Positions 56,601-62,348 of a stretch of DNA of 64,000 nt are shown here, in pieces (the stretch's first letter is position 1; every line of letters starts with the position of its first letter). The position numbers were made by a program, and so were the translations under genes. The DNA is from Allobosea lathyri (GTDB taxonomy: Bacteria > Pseudomonadota > Alphaproteobacteria > Rhizobiales > Beijerinckiaceae): assembly GCF_900108245.1 (NCBI RefSeq), contig NZ_FNUY01000004.1:461001-525000 (forward strand). Reading direction: 5' to 3'. The notes beneath the pieces are model-generated. The model had not been told where the DNA came from. It saw only the letters and a list, made by a program, of their open reading frames with translations, and ran no database searches.

Positions 56601-57052
56601 GATGTGCCGCTGCTGATGTTTCCGCCCTCGCCGCCGCCATGGCCGCGCACGCCGCTACCGCCCTTGCCGCCAAGGGATCCGCCCCCCGATTTGGCATTGG
56701 CGCCGCCACCGCCACCGCCGCCGCCACCGGTATACTCGCGGCCGGCGCTGCCTGCCTGGCCAGCGGTCGGGCGACTGATGCCATGCGCGCCACCAGCCCC
56801 TCCCTCCCCGCTGACCTGTCCCCAGGCGGACGAGGCCAGCACGAGTGGCGCGCACAAAGCAACCGGGCCTGCCACTGCGAGCAGAACGGGCAAAATCGCC
56901 GTCGACGACCTGAACCTGTGCGCCGACCGCTTTGCGCTCGATGATGAGAGGGACAGTCGGGGAAGCGGCTTCGACGGCGAGGCCGCGACGCTCGGACGTA
57001 CGGCAACGGCAGGCGTCGCATGCATTGTTGATACATCTCGTTCGATTTTCAT
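50648..57052 (-). CDS. Giant glycine-rich autotransporter (2134 aa)
   Basis: A type Va autotransporter. A long N-terminal leader (about 79 residues, hydrophobic core AILPVLLAVAGPVALCAPLV) is followed by a glycine-rich region (about residues 80-480) full of GGxGG repeats and runs of 8-12 Gly, reminiscent of PGRS domains. Then come beta-helix and PATR strands such as GGTLQISADANLGAASGGVT and GGTTIAAGMLQIGNGG, APGNSIGTLSVAGDITFQPG, and a C-terminal beta-barrel (last ~280 residues, ending LRF). Its start overlaps the stop of the serine-hydrolase gene by 4 nt. An ATG at 57025 is an alternative start. Confidence 0.92.
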   Translation of the reverse strand: MKIERDVSTMHATPAVAVRPSVAASPSKPLPRLSLSSSSAKRSAHRFRSSTAILPVLLAVAGPVALCAPLVLASSAWGQVSGEGGAGGAHGISRPTAGQAGSAGREYTGGGGGGGGGANAKSGGGSLGGKGGSGVRGHGGGEGGNISSGTSILPSIPPGYLGHIGQSASAGGSPHHGAAGAPAHDGGSGGGGGGGAAGLVFLGPWLTAGQTVSLIGGNGGDGGTGGAGGNSYRDPFIGHNGAGGGGGGGGGGGGAGLALTGPETSLPFSLAVAVTNATLQGGNGGLGGNGGDGGSGSGGSVTQMCNRSMCIEIPWFEPANGGHGGTGGNGGSGGAGLLSMYGRQLDLSRTTVRGGNGGNGGYLGFGGPRGSRYGWGYILQEASDGDAGNAGSGGHGGSGIEVDATSGGSTTITIASDSRVTGGDGGSRSSNGEGGTNGAGGAGIRVINGSAAIVTAGSIVGGRGGSGGPQAPAIVLSGPGNSLELRSGYIIQGDVLAGTDARLILGGTDAAIFDLSGIRQYQGFNRFEKSGLSTWTLTGGTSFGGDLSVGEGTLSFAANATLRVRNATIGTIQGKTAAVEVNQAGAALTIDNQLVVGRDGQGKLAIGAGGVVKARDIVLGIEASGQGSIAVNGAGSLLTGTSLSVGNTSQGDLAIAGGTVQSSSLTIGAGSGAIGTASVTGAGSVLTATSFSVGAAGSGTLIVSDGGKAGPGRGKRIDVAKNAGSSGTVIIGAAAGQAATEAGTLEGNIQFGLGAGSLVFNHTTSDYTFSNLISGAGTIGVLSGTTILTADSSAFSGATTVAGSTLRMAGSARLGGTVAVDNGGRVEGEGAIGATTINAGGTLAPSGETSFTVNGNLTATSGGTLRPSDGPALIVNGTLALNFGSHYAYRMASADTPGLDSATTQVNGSLHLNGGTLDLSGGIQPNIGYHRIFTYTLGLGGSGLNIGMTPITTPVAYDYSLSVSQHGNVDLLVSPNGLNILQLWGTTPAGGANGGWNAGNPNWFDIGGATPTQWGGAYGVFRGPGGTVTVEGPQNVVGLQFAGGDYTLVGSAGGGAINLHGYNNGGFVVTMPEIRVLADETATIDVTITGTDGLDKGGDGRLILGGTNNYSGGTVISGGTLQISADANLGAASGGVTLDDGALHSTADIATARAVTLRDTGAIEAAAGTTLSLSGAVSGPGGLIKWGDGTLALSGTGSWAGGTLIGAGTIRADSADALPNDTGYVLTGGRLDLNGFPLSMSLLAGTGGEVALGTDGDLTVDQVEDSLFAGQITGPGAMLIKAGSGMLLLTGTNSHSGGTSIAGGTLAIVADANLGDAGAPVLISGAKLATLADMTSNRPIALQGAGTIETWIGTTYTVGGPIFGDQLVKEGWGTLVLTGNASHTGGTTIAAGMLQIGNGGTTGELAGNVVNNAALSFKRANDYTFSGTIAGSGVVVQSGSGTTILTGTNTYSGGTLIQAGTLQVSVDANLGASSGAISFLGGTLRFGASFNTNRTVLMAGPGTLDTNGHDTTLSGGVYGVGDLIKAGAGTLTLSGANSYRNTIVAAGTLVGDAASISGNIANDGAVVFNQQRDAGLAGVFSGTGRFTKAGSGGLELTGDSSGFAGATTVSAGALVVNGALGGGLAVLPGARLQGSGTVGSSMLRAGATIAPGNSIGTLSVAGDITFQPGAIYEVEVSPTGTASDLIRASGKARLSGGSVVQIGEDGNYRANQRYTILTADQGVQGRFDDVSSRYLFLDPSLDYDAISVTLTLLRNDLQFASLAQTRNQAQTGLGLASLGDRNELWHAITQLRDEGEAQRAFDSLSGEIHASAKTALIEGSQAVRSAVSDRIRAAFDGIGAPQIATLAYASGNGAVSAAPVESFALWARGFGSWGQTRGDGNAASLTRSNNGLVAGGDIAAAQDARIGITAGYSRSTFDVAKRRSHGEADTYHAGLYGGARFDSFRLSGGLTYAWHDLSTRRTVSFPGFGEELKSDSRARSIQAFGELAYRFDLGPTAFEPFANLAYINLHSDRFAETGGVAALSANAQTTAVAFATLGLRTQTSFNLGSLPVAFDTTLGWRRAAGDITPLSLQTFAGGAPFSIAGVPIARDALVVGAGFALKLAPGAEFALAYDGQLAQRATDHSFNARLGLRF
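56291..56334. repeat. GCC/GGC-type triplet tract encoding poly-glycine
   Basis: A run of CCG/CCA/CCC triplets on the + strand encodes about 12 consecutive glycines of the autotransporter. Similar tracts lie at 56470-56489 and 56700-56730. Triplet slippage would change length without shifting frame. Confidence 0.75.
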
Positions 57053-58209
57053 GGCGCGGCCGGTGCCAATTCCGCCGCGAGCTCGCGCACGGCGGTCCGC
57101 AGCCCCTCGAACATGGCGAAATCGACCTTAGTCGCGACGACGAAGATGCCGAGCCTGCGATTGGGCGAAAGCACGACATAGCTCATGAAGCCGCCGAGTC
57201 CGCCGCTCTTGCCGAGCAGGAACGGCACCTTGTCCTTGGGCCGGCTGACAATCCAGCCCAGCCCCATCCCTTCCGAATCCGTGGCCTCGACGCCGACCAG
57301 GCGGGAGAGCCCGTCATGCGGCCGCCAGAGCGCGTGCGCGAGCGCTCGCGCCGGTCGACCCGCGGCATCGTCGGCGAGGTGCCAGCGCATCCAGCGCACC
57401 ATGTCCTCGGCCGTGGTGTAGATGCCGGCGCTGGCCTGCATCACCTCGCCGGCTTCCCAGTTCGGATCGGGTTTACCGAATGGGTCGAGCCCGGTCAGAA
57501 GCCGGGGCTTCTGTGCCTCGGTCAGGCGCAGGGCCGTGTCGGCCATGCCGAGCGGCGCGGTGATCTTTTCACGCACCAGTTCGGCGAAGGGCTTGCCGCC
57601 GGCCTTGCCGAGCGACTCGCCGAGCAGGCCGAAGCCGACATTCGAGTAGATCGCCGTGGTGCCCGGCCGGTAGGCGGGACGATGGCTGGCTATCCAATCC
57701 CAGTAATGGGAGGCCTTGTAACCCGCGAACGGGTTTTTCTCTCCGGGTAGCGTCTCGGGGTCGGCCAATTCGCGCGGTAGCCCGGCCGAATGGGTCGCCA
57801 GGTCGAGCAGGGTAATCGGCCTATCGTCGTAAGCCTGCGGGACCTTGCCAGACGGGGCATAGCGGGCGAGCGGGGCGTCGAGCGAGAGCTGTCCGGCCGC
57901 AGCCATCGCGGCGAGCACATCGGTCGCGAACACCTTCGAGACCGAACCGACACGGACGATCGAGGCGCCATCCGGTTCCTTGCCGCTGCCCGGCGCCGTC
58001 TCGCCATAACCCTCGATGAAACTGTCCTCCCCATGGACGACGGCGAGGATCAGCCCCGGCGCGCGGGCATTCAGGAACATCGCGGCGCCCGACATCGCGG
58101 CCGCCTCTCGCAGCGCAAGGTCCTCGGCGCCGGCCTGGCATGGCACGCAAAGCGGCATGACGAGGGCGAGGCCCGCGGCAAGGATTTGACGGATTCGGGG
58201 CTTGACCAT
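57049..58209 (-). CDS. Serine hydrolase, beta-lactamase/AmpH-like family
   Basis: A 386-aa exported penicillin-binding-like enzyme. The signal peptide ends near CQAGAED. Active-site motifs are S89-V-S-K92 (SxxK), Y188-S-N190 in AIYSNVGFGLLG, and a KTG-like KSGG in LLGKSGGLGGF. Similar proteins are annotated as AmpH-type D-alanyl-D-alanine carboxypeptidase/endopeptidase. It heads an operon with the giant autotransporter and lipoprotein, suggesting local peptidoglycan trimming during surface assembly (inference). Confidence 0.88.
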   Translation of the reverse strand: MVKPRIRQILAAGLALVMPLCVPCQAGAEDLALREAAAMSGAAMFLNARAPGLILAVVHGEDSFIEGYGETAPGSGKEPDGASIVRVGSVSKVFATDVLAAMAAAGQLSLDAPLARYAPSGKVPQAYDDRPITLLDLATHSAGLPRELADPETLPGEKNPFAGYKASHYWDWIASHRPAYRPGTTAIYSNVGFGLLGESLGKAGGKPFAELVREKITAPLGMADTALRLTEAQKPRLLTGLDPFGKPDPNWEAGEVMQASAGIYTTAEDMVRWMRWHLADDAAGRPARALAHALWRPHDGLSRLVGVEATDSEGMGLGWIVSRPKDKVPFLLGKSGGLGGFMSYVVLSPNRRLGIFVVATKVDFAMFEGLRTAVRELAAELAPAAP

Positions 58210-58258
58210 GGCCGATGGCAGACCTTTCGGCAGTTTCGGGGCGGGCGGCGGAGGGCCG

Positions 58259-59095
58259 TCAGAACGTCGTGAACTTCCAGTTCAGGCCGGCGCGCATGAT
58301 GCTGCCATTCGTCCTGCCGCGGACATTGGCACCACGAAAATCGTCGGTCGGATCGGTCGCGTAGCCGGATACGGCATAGCGGCTGCGACCGAGATCGTAA
58401 TAGAGGTACTCGGCCTTGATGGTCAGGTTGTCGGTGAGCGCGTGCTCGATGCCGCCGCCAACGGTCCAGCCCAGGCTGTTGCGGTTGCGGGCGCCGCTCC
58501 AGACGCCGGCGTAGAAGTCGCCGTCCTGAACGCCGACGGCGCTGATCGTGGCGCGGCTGCTGGTGCGCTCGAAGGCGAGACCGCCGGTGGCATAGTAAAG
58601 GGTGCGGTCCGCGGCGAAGCCGACGCGGCCACGCAAGGTGCCGAGCCAATCGATGCTCGACTGGGCGGTCGTCGCGACCGTCACCGCGTCATCGCCATCC
58701 GCTGTGAAGGCGAGATGGCCCGAGCGCTGGCGCGCGCGGAGATACTGCAGGTCCGCTTCGACGCCGAGGACGATCTGGCCGAGCTGTCGATTATAGCCGA
58801 GCTGAGCGCCGCCGATGAAGCCCCCTTTGCTGCGTCCAAGCTGCCCGGGAACGATGCCTGAGGCATTGAACTGGGCGATGTCGACGTCGTCGGCGCCGCC
58901 GAAGAGATAGCCGAAGCGCGAGCGGCTCTCGTTCCAGGAATAACCGGCGTTGGCGCCGACATAGAAGCCCGTCCAGGTGAAGGCCGGCGCCAGCGGTGGT
59001 GGGGCGACAGCGTTTCGGGTCGGCAAATCGGCCGAAAGGGCCGGGCTTCCCAGGAAAATCACAGCTGCAGGCAGCAAGGAGAGGAGGCGCTTCAT
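58259..59095 (-). CDS. Omp25/Omp31-like outer-membrane beta-barrel protein
   Basis: A 278-aa porin-like protein. Signal peptide MKRLLSLLPAAVIFLGSPALSA, then the family start FTWTGFYVGANAGYSWNES, GGFIGGAQLGYNRQLGQIVL, and the C-terminus RAGLNWKFTTF with terminal Phe. Eight beta-strands expected. A ribosome site AAGGAG precedes the ATG. A 290-base gene-free region separates it from the response regulator; I see no convincing promoter there beyond a TTGACA at 59319 with a poor -10. Confidence 0.9.
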   Translation of the reverse strand: MKRLLSLLPAAVIFLGSPALSADLPTRNAVAPPPLAPAFTWTGFYVGANAGYSWNESRSRFGYLFGGADDVDIAQFNASGIVPGQLGRSKGGFIGGAQLGYNRQLGQIVLGVEADLQYLRARQRSGHLAFTADGDDAVTVATTAQSSIDWLGTLRGRVGFAADRTLYYATGGLAFERTSSRATISAVGVQDGDFYAGVWSGARNRNSLGWTVGGGIEHALTDNLTIKAEYLYYDLGRSRYAVSGYATDPTDDFRGANVRGRTNGSIMRAGLNWKFTTF

Positions 59096-59385
59096 GACTG
59101 GCCGGAAACCTGTGGGGAACGCAGATAGCCGAAATGTCGCATAAGTGCCGGATCCGAAGAATCCCTGAAAGCAGGTAGCCTATCGCTAGATGGTTCTTTC
59201 TAATTAAGCCGTTGTTAATAGTTCCTCTCGGCTGAAGCTGTATTGAGATGCTCGTATCAACGCTCAACTCTTGTCTGGCTATCGAGTTTCGGTTGCGCTG
59301 GGTCACTCGGCAGATTTGTTGACAGGAATCCAGGGTAGCGTTAGCCAAGGTCTGCATCGCTGCATTTCGACTGCCGTTCAAGGCC

Positions 59386-60114
59386 ATGGATCAGGATCAA
59401 ACTCGGCCGCTGCCTCAGAGGAATGCGTGGGATCTGTCCGCTCCGGGGACAATGCCGCCGCTTGAGGCTGTGCTTGTCGTCGAGGATGACAAGGCGATGC
59501 AAGCCAGGCTCTCCACGATCCTGACAAGGCTCGGCTGCGCTTATGAGGCGTTGCATTTTGCCGGTTGCCTCGTCAGCGCCCGCGCATGCTTGGCAGCAAG
59601 GCGATTCTCGATGGTGCTGGTCGATGTTGGATTGCCCGATGGCAGTGGCATCGATCTGGTCAAGGACTGCCGTGCCGCAAACGCTGCGGCGCCGGTACTC
59701 GTCATCACGGCCTGGCGGCAGGAGCGGGTCGTCCTCGCAGCGCTGCAAGCCGGCGCCGACGGCTATCTCCTGAAGGAGCGCGACGATATCGAGGTCGCGC
59801 TGTCGATTCGCAGCTGTCTCGTTGGCGGCGCACCTATCGACCCCTTCGTGGCCAGACGCATTCTCGAGCTCGCAGCGCCCGCGGCTGCGTCCGCCGCATT
59901 GTTGTCGGCGCCGCACGCTCCGCAATTGACATCGCGCGAGACCGAAATCCTCGGCCTGGTCGCGAAAGGACTGACCAATCGTGAGATTGCCGAGGTTCTG
60001 GCGCTGTCGAAACTCACCGTCGAAGTCCACGTCAAGAACATCTATCGCAAGCTCGCCGTCGGCTCGCGGACCGAGGCCGTTTTCGAGGCCCGCGGCCATG
60101 GCCTGCTGTCTTAG
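59386..60114 (+). CDS. NarL/LuxR-type response regulator
   Basis: A 242-aa regulator with an N-terminal receiver (acidic VVEDDK at residues 31-36, phospho-acceptor Asp80 in VLVDVGLPDGSG, Lys in YLLKERDD) and a C-terminal LuxR helix-turn-helix (LTSRETEILGLVAKGLTNRE and IAEVLALSKLTVEVHVKNIY). About 20 extra residues precede the receiver. The sensor kinase gene starts inside its last 17 bases, so they are a coupled pair. Confidence 0.93.
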   Translation: MDQDQTRPLPQRNAWDLSAPGTMPPLEAVLVVEDDKAMQARLSTILTRLGCAYEALHFAGCLVSARACLAARRFSMVLVDVGLPDGSGIDLVKDCRAANAAAPVLVITAWRQERVVLAALQAGADGYLLKERDDIEVALSIRSCLVGGAPIDPFVARRILELAAPAAASAALLSAPHAPQLTSRETEILGLVAKGLTNREIAEVLALSKLTVEVHVKNIYRKLAVGSRTEAVFEARGHGLLS

Positions 60115-61930
60115 GCCTGTCCTTCTAGTCATCGTCACCGCATGGCTGATGCTCGCGGTCTCTGCCGCTCGCAGCGAGACGTTGTCGATCGGAAAAGGCG
60201 AGGCCGCCCGCTCGCAATGGACACAAATGACTCCCCCGGCCGAGGGTTGGACCAGCGTTGCCCTTCCCGACGACTGGAGCAAGCGCTGGTCCGACTTCAG
60301 CGGCGTTGTCTGGTATCGCCTGCGCTTTTCCGTCGATGAGCCAGACCGTCCCCGCGACGTGATGTTCGACTACTGGACCCTCGCCGGCGCCGTCTGGCTG
60401 AACGGGGCGCTCCTACATCGTGATGCGAGCCTGGTCGAACCCTTGTCGCGTTCCTGGAATGTGACACGGCTGTTCACCCTGTCTGCGCCGCTCCTGCGCA
60501 AGGGGGAGAACGAGCTCCTGATCCGCGTCTCCGGCCTTGCCGGGCAACAGCCCGGCCTGGGCTCCGTCACGCTGGGCGCCGAGGGCGAGTTGAGAGCGCA
60601 GTTCTCACGAATCATCCTGCTGCGCCACGGCGTCCCAATGTTCGGGTTGGCGTTGTCAGCCATGCTCGGCCTTTTCTTTTTTGTCGTCTGGGCGATGCGT
60701 CGCTCCGAGACGGCCTATGGCTGGTTCGCGCTCTTCGCTCTCGCGTGGTCCGCCTACCTGCTCAACCAGCTTGTCGAAAGCCCTTGGCCGTTTGCGACGA
60801 GCGGCCAATGGGCGCGCGGCACGATTCTGGCCTTCACGCTGGCCTGCACGGCGTTCTTCATTTTCATGTTCCGCTTCGCCGAGCGCCGCTTCCCCAGATG
60901 GGAAGCGCTCATCTGGTCGTATTTCCTGCTCTCCTCCGCGATTCTCATCTTCATCCCGGAAGAGCGCCTCGAAGCGGCGCGAATCATCTTGTCGATCTCC
61001 TTCGTCTTTCTCTTCCTGGCGATTTCGGCACTCTTCCTAGCTTTGACCTGGCGTAGCCGCCGCCTCGATTATATCGGCTTGAATCTCTGCAACATTGTCG
61101 TTCTCGCCATCGGCGTTCATGATCTCAGCCTGTTCTCAGGCCTCATTCCCGGCACCATGTATGTCAGCGGCTTCGCCTCGCCGCTGCGGGCGATCTGCAT
61201 GGCGGTGGTGCTGGCCTGGCATTTCGTCGGCAGCTTGTCGCGGGTCGAGCGCTTCAACGCCGATCTGGTCGCGAAGGTCGCAGTTGCCCGGCAGGAACTG
61301 GCGCAAACCTTGGGCCAGCAGCATGAGCTCGCGCTCGCGGCGACCCGGATGGAGGAGAGGGCCCAACTGACGCACAATCTGCACGACGGGCTGGGCGGCG
61401 CGCTCGTCAGCAATATCGCCCTGCTCGAACACGACCCAGCCAGGCTGGCGCCGGAGCGCTTCCTCGCCATGCTGAAGGAATTACGCGACGAACTGCGTCT
61501 CGTGATCGACGTATCCTCGGGCGAAAGCGGAGAGCAGCGGACTATCGTCGAGGTTCTGGCGCCGTTGCGAAGGCGTTACGGCCTCCTATTCGAAAGCTGC
61601 GATATCAGCTGCAGATGGGCTATCGACGAGCTGGAGGATCGGACGCTCAGTTCCCGCCAAAGCCTCGATCTCACGCGATTCGTCCAAGAAGGCCTGACCA
61701 ACGTGATCAAGCATAGTCGCGCTACGATCGTCGATGTTTCCGCGCGTGGCGAGGGTGGACGGCTTTGCTTGACCATCGCAGATAATGGTCGCGGTTTTGT
61801 TGCTGCCGGCACTGAGATGAAAGGAGCCGGCTTGGATAGTCTTCAAGCGCGGGCCAAGCGCCTTGGAGGCAAGCTCACTGCTCGCTCGGATCCAGCTGGA
61901 ACGCATCTGCAGCTGGTGATTCCAGTATAA
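60098..61930 (+). CDS. Sensor histidine kinase with periplasmic jelly-roll and 7TM region
   Basis: A 610-aa membrane kinase. After a signal-like segment (LLVIVTAWLMLAVSAARS), residues 25-165 form a sugar-binding/jelly-roll-like domain (GVVWYRLRFSVDEP, DYWTLAGAVWLNGALLHRD, KGENELLIRVSG), then about seven membrane helices (7TMR-DISM layout), then HisKA_3 with His429 in THNLHDGLGGAL and a HATPase with EGLTNVIKHS and IADNGRGF. It should phosphorylate the preceding response regulator. Ligand unknown; a carbohydrate or cell-wall fragment is a guess from the jelly roll. Confidence 0.88.
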   Translation: MACCLRPVLLVIVTAWLMLAVSAARSETLSIGKGEAARSQWTQMTPPAEGWTSVALPDDWSKRWSDFSGVVWYRLRFSVDEPDRPRDVMFDYWTLAGAVWLNGALLHRDASLVEPLSRSWNVTRLFTLSAPLLRKGENELLIRVSGLAGQQPGLGSVTLGAEGELRAQFSRIILLRHGVPMFGLALSAMLGLFFFVVWAMRRSETAYGWFALFALAWSAYLLNQLVESPWPFATSGQWARGTILAFTLACTAFFIFMFRFAERRFPRWEALIWSYFLLSSAILIFIPEERLEAARIILSISFVFLFLAISALFLALTWRSRRLDYIGLNLCNIVVLAIGVHDLSLFSGLIPGTMYVSGFASPLRAICMAVVLAWHFVGSLSRVERFNADLVAKVAVARQELAQTLGQQHELALAATRMEERAQLTHNLHDGLGGALVSNIALLEHDPARLAPERFLAMLKELRDELRLVIDVSSGESGEQRTIVEVLAPLRRRYGLLFESCDISCRWAIDELEDRTLSSRQSLDLTRFVQEGLTNVIKHSRATIVDVSARGEGGRLCLTIADNGRGFVAAGTEMKGAGLDSLQARAKRLGGKLTARSDPAGTHLQLVIPV

Positions 61931-61985
61931 TGTCGGACAAGCGCATGGCTCTCACGCAGATATTTGCTCGTGTATACCGACGTTA

Positions 61986-62348
61986 GGGGGCCGCAGGATT
62001 GAAGATAGGTCGTCTCATGCGGGCCTGAACTGCGGTCCGTTCGACAGGAGCTTTGCGAGCTTCGTGAGGTTCCGGACTGCGCAGCAGGCTGGAACTCGTC
62101 TCTGGCGCCATTGGGTCCGCGTAGTCGCAACCGGTCGAGCCGCAGGATCCGCTTGAGATGGGCGAAGAGCATCTCGACCTTCTTCCGCTCGCGCCGCGAT
62201 GTGGCATAGGCATCGGCCTCGGCGATATCCCTGGCCATGTCGCGGGCGCCCTCGTGGATCGAGCGCAGGATTTTGCGCGCCGGCGTATCCAGCCAGGCGA
62301 GGTTCTCGGCCGAGCCATAGCCGTTGTCAGCGGCCGATCTGGTCGCCC
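61986..62348 (-). mobile_element. IS1182-type insertion sequence remnant (transposase 3' end)
   Basis: The minus strand encodes the transposase C-terminus: RSAADNGYGSAENLAWL, SRRERKKVEMLFAHLKRILR and LDRLRLRGPNGARDEF, then, after a frame change near 62070, RNLTKLAKLLSNGPQFRPA with a stop at 62015-62017. The 5' two thirds of the transposase are missing and one frameshift is present, so the element is dead. It directly abuts the stop of the helicase gene. The left boundary near 61986 (GTTAGGGGGC) may be a terminal repeat. Confidence 0.75.

Noticed and set aside
56291..56730. Triplet-rich blocks considered as a CRISPR or structured RNA
   Set aside because: There is no regular repeat-spacer spacing, and the blocks translate to glycine runs within a coherent autotransporter.
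59319..59347. Possible sigma-70 promoter (TTGACA with 17-base spacing) before the response regulator
   Set aside because: The -10 candidate TAGCCA matches the consensus poorly, so I did not list it as a feature.
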